From Sinonovacula constricta (lineage: Eukaryota > Mollusca > Bivalvia > Cardiida > Solecurtidae), in NCBI GenBank assembly GCA_007844125.1, contig CM017571.1, positions 26,403,071 through 26,467,070 of the forward strand: a DNA stretch of 64,000 nucleotides. Direction: 5' to 3'. The translations under genes were made by a program, and so were the position numbers. Of the stretch, positions 21,265 to 32,485 are shown piece after piece; within the stretch, counting starts at the first letter, position 1, and the number at the start of each line of letters is the position of its first letter. The notes below the pieces were generated by a model. The model saw only the letters and a program-made list of their open reading frames with translations. It was not told the origin of the DNA and did not search any database.

Positions 21265-23272
21265 CTGTAAAACAAGAAACGAAATTATTATATAGGGGAC
21301 AAAAAGAGATGTTATGAAAAATGCGTATGAGACGATACACTCATTCACTGTCAGTATGAATATTTCAAGTCACCACATTTGTAAAGGGGCGTTACTAGTA
21401 AAGCAGCTTATTCTAGTTCAAAATAGTTATTTCCCTTAGACCTAAACTGCTTCTTGTCTAATTTTTGTTGTCTCGCCAGCTATGGTTACACACGTGTAAC
21501 ATGAAAAGTTGTTGATGCGAAGCATCAATGTCGACGCAAAAACTATAACAGATAAACTGTTTAAAGCAAGTAAGCAGATGTTCGAAAAGAAACGTTTTTT
21601 TTATTTAATAGTTTTCAGTAGCTATCAATCAAACAGAAGTATTTATAATGTATAATCGTGAGACCAGGGAATGGTTTAAAACAAAAGCAAAATATACAGA
21701 AAACCCCCGAGACAATTTAATAGGATTTTCAAGCTGTTCCATATGTAGAAGAAAAGTTGCAAAATTGTTAAATTTATAAAAATAAAATGTATAAACAGAA
21801 AATGCATGTGTGCAGCCGCCTAACAAATCATTACTATTCAGGTAGTAATTTTCCGGAACATAGTATGTTATGTGGGTTTTTTTCTTTCTCAGTATCTTAT
21901 TGTCTAATATCAACGTTGTTTTGCATGGGAGCATTTTTATATCTGGGTTATGTACACAGAGTAAGTTCAGTGTTATAGGCTATACATTAGTAACAAAAGT
22001 TGTTGTCAAGTAAATGGTAATAGGTCTAAACAGTAAAATATCAAATGACTTATTATGAAAAGCAAGTTTTCAATATTATCAAAGATGGGAACTGCTATTT
22101 AGTACAACTGGGGTTAAGGGGTAAGAAAGTAGTCACAAAAGTAGTAATTAGTCGGAACATATTCTGTTTTTGCAAAATGTGCTTGAAAATAGTTGGGCAA
22201 GGATTAAAATCTCACGTCGGGTCTTGGGTTTGAACACAGAACCGTCCAATGCCGAGGCCATAACTTTAACCTTTTGACCAAGAATACTTTAAGCATATTA
22301 TAAATGCTTTCTTCGTGTGTTGGACGTTTTGTTAATTATCATCCATATAGAATACAATCTGAAGACTTTGCGGGTTTACGATGTTAATTTTGAACCCTCC
22401 AATCCAATTCCATAAATTTAACCTCTTTCCCAATAGTACTTCAAGCATAGTAAAGCTATTTGTGGCTATAGACTGTTTCGTTGCTGAAAGATAATCTCAC
22501 ATGCAGTCCGAACATCGAAGGGCGTACTGATTTACTGAATTAGGGCCCGTATTTTATCAGGGTTATGAAAGTCTGCAGAAAAGACTTTCTCCATGTGCAA
22601 ATTTCAGTGAGCATTCCATATATAGGCGTCCCCAATAAAAGGTTGATTGATTATGTCTATATGTTATTGTAATTTAGGATGACCGGTATCTATATTGTCA
22701 TATTTTTTCAACATTTGTTAGGTAGTGCAGATTTGTGCCTGTAGTTCGAAGGAATGAAATATAAGCATTAATTTTGTAACGAGAAAAAGAATAGGTCCTG
22801 AAAATAATGATGACATTAAAAAAAACATGTTCCCCGAGTTGGAATTCGCGCCAAAAAAACAAAAAACAAAAAAAAACAAACAAACAAAAAAACACCAAAA
22901 AAAAAAACAAACATCAATGAGCAAATATATAATATGTTAAGTTGGCAAATGCATATATAAGCATTGTGCACATTACTTGCGGGCGGGTTTTTAAGAACAG
23001 ATATTCTTTCCATTTCTATCAAATTAAAAACAACAACACAGCAACTCAATCCTTAAAATAACAGATTGCTCCATTTAATTAGAAGACAATATTTAAATCG
23101 ACGTGTTAAACTTTACGGCAATATTTAGACCTTTTTAAGACTTTATACTGGTAGTGCAGATTGAAGTTTCATACTCATAGATATTTCTTCCGTTGTCTTA
23201 TGTTTACGAGATGAGAAAACGAGTTTCTGAATTTTCCTTAAAACACTGTCAAAAATATATTGTATTACTTAC
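21265..23272 (-). other. Proposed intron 1
   Basis: AT-rich. It contains a purine-rich low-complexity stretch (22815-22917, A-rich on the plus strand) and two diverged direct repeats near 22250-22320 and 22420-22490. The small ORFs here show no family signature. Confidence 0.4.
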
Positions 23273-23447
23273 CTGAATAACAAAGACTGCCTGCCGGGAC
23301 CGTTTTTTGTAACCCTTGGTGATTACACGGCCAATAACCAGCTACCTTGTTCTCCCCCATCCTGCTTATACTCCGCACCTGACGAAAGTCTGAGCGAGAA
23401 TGACAATATTTGAATTTTGTGCAGGAATATTCGTAATTTTCCGACAT
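23273..23447 (-). CDS. Exon 1 of the proposed 12.8-23.4 kb minus-strand transcript
   Basis: The donor TTCAG|GTAAGT lies at 23273/23272. An open frame starts at ATG 23447 (MSENYEYSCTKFKYCHSRSD) or at ATG 23360 (MGENKVAGYWPCNHQGLQKT). It ends TCA G|, a one-base overhang that fits exon 2 exactly. The stretch 23280-23620 is richer in CpG than anything nearby, as expected of a first exon and promoter. The product is not recognised, and there are no signal or membrane segments. Which ATG is used cannot be settled. Confidence 0.5.
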
Positions 23448-23625
23448 TCGATAACTTGACCGAACACTTTGTTAACGAATGGCGAAAACGCACGAACATA
23501 CATTCGGCAAACTACGGCGCACAGGTGAGAATGAAAACCATTCAGCTGGCGGTGATAGCTTACCTCACGTGCAAAGCATGGGGTGTTATGGCGAGTGACT
23601 GACACGTCTTTTTGTTTGCTTGGTT
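23448..23625. promoter_or_regulatory. CpG-richer putative promoter, possibly bidirectional
   Basis: CpG clusters (GGCGAAAACGCACG, CTACGGCGCACAG) and a plus-strand GT-AG type donor (GCGCACAG|GTGAGA) lie just upstream of exon 1 of the minus-strand unit. No TATA box is obvious. Confidence 0.35.
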
Positions 23626-24230
23626 GGCCCCTAGGTGATATTTTAAGCTTTCATTGTGTTGACTTTCACACTTTCCGAGTCGGAACTTAAGGTGAAGAAT
23701 ATGCTATTGATGATATACCAATCACACGTTTTGAAATACTCAGGCAGTTCTAGGTCAGAGTGTTCACTAGATATACATTTACTTGGTTCGCTCAATATGA
23801 TGTTTGTTGTTGTTGTTTAGTTGTTTTGTTGTTATTGCTGATGTTGTTTTATCATGTCAACGCATGTCGTAAAATTACGACCCACATGTAAAAAGACTCG
23901 TTAAAAATGTTCATGTTTACACAAAATCGTTGTAACAGTCGCTCTTGTGTTATGTTTTTTACACAATCAACAACAATTTATGAATACATACACAAATATG
24001 ATATATGATTGAGTGAGCAGTTTGGATATTACTAATTTTCGAAATTTCTTTTCATCTATTTTTTAAGGAGGATTGCGAGTTTTGGATAATATGTGGGTTG
24101 TAAATACTTAGTCAATTTGTCAATTTTTCGCCATTTTTGGATGAACTATTTGCCGGCTTTATGTTTCTGAGGCCCCTAGTTCGTTTCCAAATCGCGACAT
24201 TCCTGATCGAAAATAATGAAAACATATCTA

Positions 24231-25160
24231 CATAGCGGTGTACCTATAGTGAAGTATACCCACTTAGAAGTATACTTGCATAGAAGTATATCTATAGTGA
24301 AGTATACCCACTTAGAAGTATACCTACATAAAAGTATGTCTATAGTGAAGTATACCCACTTAGAAGTATACCTACATAGAAGTATACCTATAGTGAAGTA
24401 TACCCACTTAGAGGTATACCTACATACCCACTTAGAGGTATACCTACATAGAAGTAAATCTATAGTGAAGTATACCCACTTCGAGGTATACCTACATAAA
24501 AGTATATCTATAGTGAAGTATACCCACATAAAAGTATACCTACATACCCACTTAGAGGTATACCTACATAGAAGTAAATCTATAGTGAAGTAAACCCACT
24601 TAGAGGTATACCTACATAGAAGTATATCTATAGTGAAGTATACCCACTTAGAAGTATACCTACATAGAAGTATACCTATAGTGAAGTATACCCACTTAGA
24701 GGTATACCTACATACCCACTTAGAGGTATACCTACATAGAAGTAAATCTATAGTGAAGTATACCCACTTAGAGGTATACCTACATAGAAGTATACCTATA
24801 GTGAAGTATACCCACTTAGAGGTATACCTACATACCCACTTAGAGGTATACCTACATAGAAGTAAATCTATAGTGAAGTATACCCACTTAGAGGTATACC
24901 TACATAGAAGTATATCAATAGTGAAGTATACCCACTTAGAAGTATACCTACATAGAAGTATACCTATAGTGAAGTATACCCACTTAGAGGTATACCTACA
25001 TAGAAGTAAATCTATAGTGAAGTATACCCACTTAGAGGTATACCTACATAGAAGTATATCTATAGTGAAGTATACCCACTTAGAGGTATACCTACATAGA
25101 AGTATATCTATAGTGAAGTATACCCACTTAGAAGTATACCTACATAGAAGTATATCTATA
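24231..25160 (+). repeat. 48-bp minisatellite with 24-bp half-unit variants
   Basis: About 19 units of a 48-bp repeat (AGTGAAGTATACCCACTTAG… CATAGAAGTATA…), some with an extra CATACCCACTTAGAGGTATA segment. Because 48 is a multiple of three, long ORFs occur on both strands (for example YTHLEVYLHRSISIVK repeats on plus and DILLCRYTSKWVYFTI repeats on minus). Neither strand has splice signals or a gene context, so these are read as repeat artefacts. The array abuts a TTAA-element fragment (25165-25425). Confidence 0.95.
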
Positions 25161-25164
25161 GATA

Positions 25165-25425
25165 GTTTCCACAACAGTGAGAATCCCTTATCTTGGCAGA
25201 CATCTTTGATGGCAACTTTAAGGGATTTTAAGATGAATTTTATAAAAGCGTGAATTTTATTTTCTTGTTGTTTCTTCATTTGTGGTCCGAAAGTTAAAAG
25301 CAATACACCATTGAAAAGCTCTTGAAATTCATATTTTTAGAACGCAATAGTTTAAAAATTGATAAATGCACAAAGAATTAATACACAGAAATAGGTAAAG
25401 TTATTGGCTCATCCTTAAACAAAAT
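25165..25425 (+). repeat. TTAA-type element fragment
   Basis: ATAGATAGTTTCCACAACAG… CTTATCTTGGCAGACATCTTTG… GAAAAGCTCTTGAAATTC. It is collinear with 1390-1620 and 27530-27720. It is flanked on both sides by tandem arrays, suggesting the arrays grew inside an element copy. Confidence 0.8.
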
Positions 25426-25430
25426 GAACT

Positions 25431-25816
25431 CATATGCAGTAATGGACATGCAAATACAGTGATGGATATGCATATACAGTAATAGGCATGCAAATATAGT
25501 CATGGACATGCAATACAGTGACGAACATTTACAGTAATGGAGATGCAAATACAGAATGTATAGTAATGGTGATGCAAATACAGTAATGGACATACAAATA
25601 TAGTAATGGGCATGCAAATATAGTAACTGTATATTTGTATGTCCATTACTGTGTATGCGTGTCCATTACAGTATATGCATGTCCATCACTGTATATGCAT
25701 GTTCATTACAGTTTTTGCATGCCCATTACTGTTTTTGCATCTCCATTACTGTGTATTCATCTACATTACTGTACATGCATCTCCAATACTATATGTACAT
25801 CTCCATTACTGTATAC
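25431..25816. repeat. Fold-back array of about 20-bp repeats
   Basis: The left half (25431-25626) is about nine imperfect copies of CAGTAATGGACATGCAAATA. The right half (25627-25816) has the complementary orientation (ACTGTATATGCATGTCCATT). The halves meet near 25627 with almost no spacer, so the locus could fold into a hairpin of about 190 bp per arm. Confidence 0.92.
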
Positions 25817-25948
25817 TATTTCACCGTTAATGTAAAATGACTTCTATTTTGTGCATTAGATCAGTAAAAACAATTAAAACAACAACATAATAACTGTGCA
25901 AAAAATCAATGCATCTCGATAAGCGTAATCTTCTTTCATACTTTTACC

Positions 25949-26105
25949 TTAAAGTTGGTATCCGACAGTTTAGACCAAATATTTTTCTCAGATAACCACA
26001 TAAGTCACTGTTACTTGCAAAATACTGTTCACCGGTGCCCTAGATCTGTGTGACCAGCTTGGTGGACCGAAGGTCCAGTGTTCTTTTGTGAACACTGTGT
26101 TTTGT
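25949..26105 (+). repeat. TTAA-type element, subtype 2, 5' fragment
   Basis: TTAA-AGTTGGTATCCGACAGTTTAG, then TCACTGTTACTTGCAAAATA, breaking off near CTAGATCTGTGTGACC. Confidence 0.75.
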
Positions 26106-26129
26106 AGTCCAGATGTAGGCCTAATGATT

Positions 26130-26312
26130 TTATTAGAAGAAAGGCCGATATAACTTAGCAATTTTAGTTGCGACACGAAATACGCAATATGATCTTCTGA
26201 CTGCGTCAGATACAAATTTATTGCATCATATACGCAGAAAACACACTGATCAACCCTGTCATACTCTACCAGAAATTTGCTGTGGACATGCTTTTGGCTG
26301 TTTAAACTATTA
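26130..26312 (-). repeat. Repeat with a small conserved reading frame, copy 1
   Basis: It is homologous in inverted orientation to 39906-40080. The minus strand reads HSKFLVEYDRVDQCVFCVYD then AINLYLTQSEDHIAYF. The other copy reads HSKFLVEYDTVEQCVFCLFD then AINLYTMQSEDHFAYF. A TTAA-type element is joined at the same position (…AAACTATTAA|AGGTGG) in both copies. The protein is not recognised. Confidence 0.65.
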
Positions 26313-26660
26313 AAGGTGGCATTCGACAGTTTGTAACAAACCTTTTTTTTCTCAAAACACAAATGAAGTCATTGTCACCAGCAAAATACTGTTCATTCAT
26401 GCACTTCATCTATGTGAACATTGAAGCATAATTCCCCACGCGTCATTGCAAACAGGTATTTCCCATCTGAGCCACGCTGCAGAGATAGTTATTTTTAAGG
26501 TAAGAAAACCACGTGACAACTTCCTTTTGACAAAACATTATATGGTCATCCAGGTAGTTCTTTATGACGCCAAGTTTCTATTTTAAGCAGAGATCATTTA
26601 AGTTGTCATTTATAGATTTGGGAATAATAAATATTTAGAGTGATTTTTGTCGCATTGTGT
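26311..26660 (+). repeat. TTAA-type element, subtype 2, 5' part
   Basis: TTAA-AGGTGGCATTCGACAGTTTG… GAGCCACGCTGCAG… GAAAACCACGTGACAACTTC. The right end is not found. Confidence 0.8.
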
Positions 26661-27323
26661 ACTGTCTAACACTATATGTTCAAAATCGTTTTACTTAGAC
26701 AGAAGTTTGAATTTATGCAGAAATATTGTCTAAATTCGCCCAAACCGAGGAAAAAAGTTTGTTTCATGCATTTAGAGGCATGCTCCCCCGGAAAATTTTG
26801 TGATTTTCGATCGTACCTGGTAGCTTCCGTGGATGTTTAGGTATCAGTATATAGATTTTAAGAAAAGTGTTTTGTTACAGCATTTAAATGTTAAAAAATA
26901 ATTGTGTTTAATCATGGCATACTTATTCTATTCAATACATGCGTCCATTTTCTCCTTATGAGCATTTAGGTAAAATTTGATCCCCGCTATTTATTTAAGC
27001 AAGAAATAAATCACGTTTTTATACAGACCTATTTTTATAACCGTGCCTTCAAGCAAAATGTCACTTTTTCTTGAAAATAAATTCTGAATTTAAGCCATTT
27101 TAAGAAATTGCTCTAGACAAATAAGTAACATTGACATAAAGCAATAGGAAAACCAAGGATAACTGGTCACGAATAGTCACTCGGATTTGTTCTGTGACAT
27201 AACGAATGTACGTGCCTATGACGTAGCGACAAATACGAAACAAAGATACGTGGTTTCTCTGTCAATTAAATGCAGTAACCATTGTATATCTGGCGAAACA
27301 TGAAACGCTAAGTGTTAAACGAC

Positions 27324-27354
<31 letters not shown>

Positions 27355-27498
27355 GTTGCAATTCTGTACATATTCCTCAACCAGATATTACCAAAGTGTG
27401 ATCGTCCTTGGGAAAGAATTTTCCAAGAGTTATCCAAGAAGTTCTGATTTGAAAATGAAGAGTAAAGAACAGTTTGGCCTCTGCTAGAAGCTACTCTT
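26661..27498. other. No recognised feature, apart from a poly(A) tract
   Basis: An A-tract of about 27 bases lies at 27326-27352. It may be the tail of a retroposed sequence on the plus strand, but no body is recognisable upstream. Confidence 0.45.
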
Positions 27499-27502
27499 TT
27501 AA

Positions 27503-28607
27503 AGGTGGTATCCTACTGTTTGCCTATAGATAGTTTTTACATTAGTGAAGATCCCATATCTTGGTAGCCATCTTTGATAGCAACTTCAAGGGCTTTTCAG
27601 ATGAATTGTATAGAAGCATAAATTATTTTTTTCTTGTTATTTCTTCATTTGTGTTCCAACAATTTAAAGCTATACAACATTTAAAATTATTGTCTCATCC
27701 TTAAACAAAATGAACAGTGCAACGTTTATGGTTGTATCTTATTTTACATTTTAAACTTTCAAACTATAGTTTTGATATTTAAAATACTTCACAAAAGCTG
27801 TTAAATTTGATATAAAATTCAGTTAAATAGATTGAAAAATAAAGTGGTGAGTTGAATACAACACATATTAGCTTCTGCCTTCGAAGTTGGCTGTCTTAAA
27901 CTGTATTATCAGTGCATATGACATCACATGGAAAAGTCTATCTATATCTAATATATATGTAACAATATCTGTCCTCCGTTTGGCGCATTTGTACATAATT
28001 TCTGCAGAAAAAAAATCGTACTTTAGTACAAGCTTTGGCGATTTTCTACAGTATCTCAGTTTTGGGGCAGTAAAATCAACACTTGAAACATTATTCGAAT
28101 GCTCGAGGACGGAATCGTCCGAAGAGTTCGCGTCAAACTCGGAGTGAATGCTGGTACCGGAACTGTGATGAATTCTGGGTGTTTTTATCGGGCGCCATAT
28201 TCAATAGGAAAAAGCTAAGAGCTAATTTACAACCAGAAGAAGCCATACAGTCTTGGGTTGCAGCTGAACAAAAACTACGACAGTTAAGGACATCATTTTC
28301 TTTACATCATTAGTAAGCAAAATTGCTATTTTTCTCAGAATATGGTGTCGTCATCAAAAGCAAAGCCAAATTCAAACATGTCGAACTCATCCATGTCATC
28401 TTTTTGAGGTTCATGTCTATTTGCAGCAGACATAAATGAACATTTTTAGAGCAGATTAACGAGTTTTACAGCCCTAAAATTGAGATATTGATTATAATCA
28501 TCTGACGTTCATATCTGCAATTTCTGCAGAAATTATTCACAAATACTCCCAACAGAGGTCAGATATTGTTACACATCTTGACACAGGCAAACTGTCAGAT
28601 ACCACCT
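27503..28607 (+). mobile_element. Full-length TTAA-flanked non-autonomous DNA element (1,105 bp)
   Basis: The ends are inverted repeats AGGTGGTATC…TACTGTTTG and CAAACTGTCAGATACCACCT. TTAA flanks both sides (27499-27502 and 28608-28611). TTAA target duplication is characteristic of piggyBac and Kolobok superfamilies. The interior has only short ORFs (27887-28147, 28083-28313) without transposase motifs, so mobility would need a partner enzyme. It is the reference copy for the related fragments elsewhere in the window. Confidence 0.85.
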
Positions 28608-28611
28608 TTAA

Positions 28612-29418
28612 GGTAGGAATGTACAAGTTTTCCACTTTGCTAAATTTGAGTGAATTGAACTGTGCTTTTTGCATCATTCTTCCTTGTTATTGTTAACTTA
28701 TTTCACCAGTTGAAAGTCTGGAGAAGAATTATGTTTTCTCAAAGATACATGACCTGAACTGCATTCAGATACAGCTTCTCATGCCATTTGTTACGTTATT
28801 CTGTTTTTTACTATAGTTGTACCGGTAAAGTACCGAAGAGGTATTGGCTTTTAGTTTGCCACTAAAGGACATCCATTGCCTTACAGGCCCTTAGTTAAGC
28901 TCAATTTTAGCATAGTTTAGAGTGACATACTTAATAAAATAGCAAATGGAGCCATTCTGCATTCATAAAAATGATAAACACTACCTTTATTGTAAGACAA
29001 AATACATCTTGCAAAAAAAAAAAAAAAGACTAAATGTTTATTCTTTCCAAATAACCTCAATGGTGATCGCCATTTAAAATAGATTTGCATGTCCTAGCAG
29101 ACTAGTCGGATGACAATACAACAATCTCAAAAGATAGTTGTCACATGGTCTTCCTAATTTAAAAATAGGGGTGGAACAAAACACCCAAATACACCCAAAT
29201 ACACCCAAATATACATCAAATGTAGATTGATTGAATTACAATCAGTTATGACTGAAACATAATTAAAACGCTTTTTATAGAATATACAATTGTTTTAAAC
29301 ATTAGAAATATGTTTTTAATATGTAAAATTGCGATTTATCAAACTTTGTCTATATCATACTGGTTTTTTGAGTGTCGGTGATCGTAATATTTACATGCCT
29401 GTACAAATAATGATGTAT
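28612..29418. other. No gene; short direct repeats only
   Basis: 29182-29213 is a tandem run of ACACCCAAAT. A complementary run (GGGTGTATTTGGGTATATTTGG) lies at 39697-39720, next to another member of the same repeat neighbourhood. Otherwise AT-rich. Confidence 0.4.
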
Positions 29419-29423
29419 ACTAG

Positions 29424-31085
29424 CAGCGTTTTTTTTCCTTCTTTAGCCGAGTCCGGTAAACGGACCCGTTCCCAATCGGTACCGGTCTTTCCCAATTTCG
29501 CGACCGGACCCTTCCCAATTCTGGGAACGGACCCTTCCCAATGACGCCGAAGAAGCATTTTTCCAAATTTCATCAAAAACAACCCACAAAAAAGTCGAAA
29601 AAATCAAAAACAAACAAAATTCCGTTCAATTCTTACTCATTTTCACTTACGCCGCTAGGATCGAAAAGTTATAGGTACGAACAAAATGTTAAAGACTGGT
29701 TTGCAATATCTAATGGCAAACCACGAGGTATGAAAAGAGAAACATAAACCAGTCCATTCACAGAATATGTGACGCGATTGGCGCTGTGGCAAAAACAATG
29801 ACGCGATGGTATTTCCCCAGTTTGGAATACGCTGATTGGCTAACAGCGAGAAATTCCTTTACCGTAAATCGCATTTTCTGTTGACGTAAAAAAAGGCATG
29901 GCTGCTACGAAATTTTAAAATGACAATCGTCCAAATTATTCAGAATTTATGCATGTATAGCTTGCGTATAATAACCCCGACTTGACCTTTATGCAAGAAT
30001 ATATTAACTATCGAATACGAACGCAAAATTAGTTATCCGTGATTGATTTTCATTTGCATGCGTAAATTGCCGAGGTGGAAGGAAGGCGTGGTATTGATCG
30101 TATATAGGTGTGAGCTAGATCGTTAATAGATGCTAATATTAAAGGTCAAGTCGGGGTTATTATACGCAAGCTATAATGCTTCACTAAAAGCGTATTATGA
30201 AATAGCAATGGATAACTTTTAAATACAAGCATTGTTTTTAAAAAAACCCAGTAGATTTTGAGTTAAATCATGCATGTTAAGATGTCTAAAACCTTTAAAT
30301 GGCACATCGTCTCGAATTTTGATCTCATGTTGTTTTTTTCTGTTGCCGTTTTGGTCCCGATTGAGAATTGTTTTTCTAAGTGAGTAATCAATATTTTTAA
30401 TGTTATAAACAGAAAGACTTCAGTTTAGATGGTTATATTAATAACAACACTGGTCACAACAGTCTGAAACAAAACTGAAAATTGTCATTTACTGTATTTT
30501 TAAGTGGGTGGGGAATGATGATGTATACTATTCATTAGTGCATAACATTTCATAATTATAAATTAAGTTGCTTGTTTAGACAAGTTTATCTAGACAGTTT
30601 TTATAACAGTGGTTAACATTAAATATCTTTTATGTGTACACATTCTTTCATCAGTAAATTATTATACTTGTTTGTATATCTACAGAATAAATCAAAGGCA
30701 GCCCCAGGGTGAGCCACAACAGTAAATACTACCGCAAACGACTAAAAACCGATCATTTTTTTTTTTAACTTTTTCTACATCAAAGTGATATATTTTTTTG
30801 CACCATCACTTTGCTGAAACATTATCATGTTTCAAATAAACATGCTGATATAAATATTTTAAGACTTTTTTCACTTTATTCCTCTCAAGTCAATAAACTA
30901 ACATACAAAGAATGCTAACCATTCACATTTATGCAAATATTGCAATATATTCACCTTGTACATGAAATTCCCAATTAGCCTAATTTTACGACGCGAAAAT
31001 TCCCAATTTGGCACTTTTCACGATTCGAAAAATTCCCAATTTGATGGTACCGGACCCATTCCCAATAAGGCAAAAAAAACCGCTG
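29424..31085. mobile_element. hAT-like non-autonomous element (1,662 bp) with 5-bp target duplication
   Basis: The left end is CAGCGTTTTTTTTCC and the right end (reverse complement) is CAGCGGTTTTTTTTGCC. ACTAG flanks both sides (29419-29423, 31086-31090). Subterminal regions repeat TTCCCAATTT and GGTACCGG-type motifs. The same TTCCCAATTT habit occurs in the element at 40331-41220, which carries a hAT transposase remnant. The only ORF (29541-29747, lysine-rich) has no transposase motif. A 220-bp MITE is nested inside. Confidence 0.72.
29956..30175. mobile_element. 220-bp MITE with 36-bp perfect inverted repeats
   Basis: 29956-29991 (TATAGCTTGCGTATAATAAC…) is the exact reverse complement of 30140-30175. 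The outer TA on each side fits a TA target duplication (Tc1/mariner type), though the ends themselves start with TA so the exact boundary is ambiguous. It has no coding capacity and is nested in the 29424-31085 element. Confidence 0.93.
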
Positions 31086-31859
31086 ACTAGTAATTTTATT
31101 GGGAGGTATTTTATACGTCATGTTATACTTACGTTATAATGCATGGCCTTTTCAAAAAGTAACGTTAACATTTGCTCAGTTATACATTATACCCGTTTTT
31201 GTTGAATACATTTTTGATACGAACATTACTTTGCCATGGAAGACATTTTCAAAGGCTTATGAAGATCTATTTAATTTCGCTTTTTTTTCTCCGCAAAATG
31301 TATGATTAACAACGAAATAAAAGCGAAAGACTTGGCAGCCATTCTCATATTTAAAGTGACTCATATTAAATGCAAAATAACCAAATTTGAACCTCATTCA
31401 TGGAACATAAGCTGTAAACACTAAATATGTCCCATAACTAATACATTACTAATGCTTTACTTCGAAACATAAGTACGTATTTAATATACTTATTGAATTG
31501 TTCAAAGGTATGCAAGCATGATACGTTGTATGTAATTGAAGTGATGCCAAACTAGTTTTAATGACACATTTGATGGGGATAAATAACTAAAGTAACAGTT
31601 TGTTTTGTGCTTGGTTTTATCGACTGTGTAAACAAAAATATCTGTAAAAAAACTTTTTTATATAATAACAACAAGTAGTATAGACCCTCATCATAAGGCA
31701 CATTAAAAACAAACCTGTCTGCTGATCTGAGAATATATTTTACATATAACAAATACACAACATGATATAGGAAGTTGGGTATTTGTAATCGCCGTATTGG
31801 TTTATATGTTGCTTAGTAGCGTATTCCTGAAGTGTATTAAATGTGAAATTATTAAACTA

Positions 31860-31865
<6 letters not shown>
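31086..31865. other. No recognised feature
   Basis: AT-rich. The small ORFs at 31099-31305 and 31558-31758 show no motif. Confidence 0.45.

Positions 31866-31918
<53 letters not shown>
31866..31918. repeat. (TA)n microsatellite
   Basis: About 26 TA units immediately upstream of SINE A copy 2. Confidence 0.95.
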
Positions 31919-31920
<2 letters not shown>

Positions 31921-32205
31921 GCCGCAATAGCTTAGGTGGTAGAGCGTCAGCTTGCGGATCGGGAGGTCGTGGGTTCGAACCCCGGCCGGGTCTAACCAAA
32001 GACTTTAAAGTTGGTAGTAGTGGCTTCCCTTCTAACGCTCGGGGCTAAGGGGACAGCATTATGCCTGACTCATCGGTGTCATTATAATGGACCGTCTGGG
32101 TTCAGTCCCTGGGCACCTCATAAGTGCCCCTGTGCTATAATGATAGAAATGTCGCTGCGCAGTATCGGCAAAAATGCCGGCTAATCCCAATCCCATATAT
32201 ATATA
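31919..32205 (+). repeat. tRNA-derived SINE, family A, copy 2 (complete)
   Basis: Box A TGGTAGAGCG (31937-31946) and box B GGTTCGAACCCC (31972-31983) lie in a tRNA-like head of about 70 bp. The body of about 200 bp is shared with 1-285. It is inserted between TA-rich tracts. Confidence 0.9.
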
Positions 32206-32485
32206 TATAATTATAATAGGTCAACTCTAGTAGGCGCCCAGTTTGAATAGGATACAACACCCTTTTTTTTGAAGTTTTCCCACAAGTCAATGGCAATGTA
32301 AGCACGTATTGGTAGTTAAATCGTGAGTATTCACTTTGAAATTGTTCGTTCAGCTTTGGAACGCTTTCGCTGTCCAGGTTTCTTTTCATTGTTGTCTGTC
32401 GTTTTCAGACATTTAAAGTTTGTGTCCGTTGCTTTAACGAACTTTGATTTTCTCGCACTTCTTGGCACTGCTGTTAATAGTTATA

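Noticed and set aside
22698..23049. Phe/Cys-rich minus ORFs
   Set aside because: Translation of an A-rich low-complexity tract.
24231..25160. CRISPR-like array
   Set aside because: The repeats are directly abutting with no unique spacers, in a eukaryotic context.
24176..25303. 375-codon minus-strand ORF
   Set aside because: It is the 48-bp minisatellite read in a stop-free frame. The plus strand is equally open and there is no gene context.
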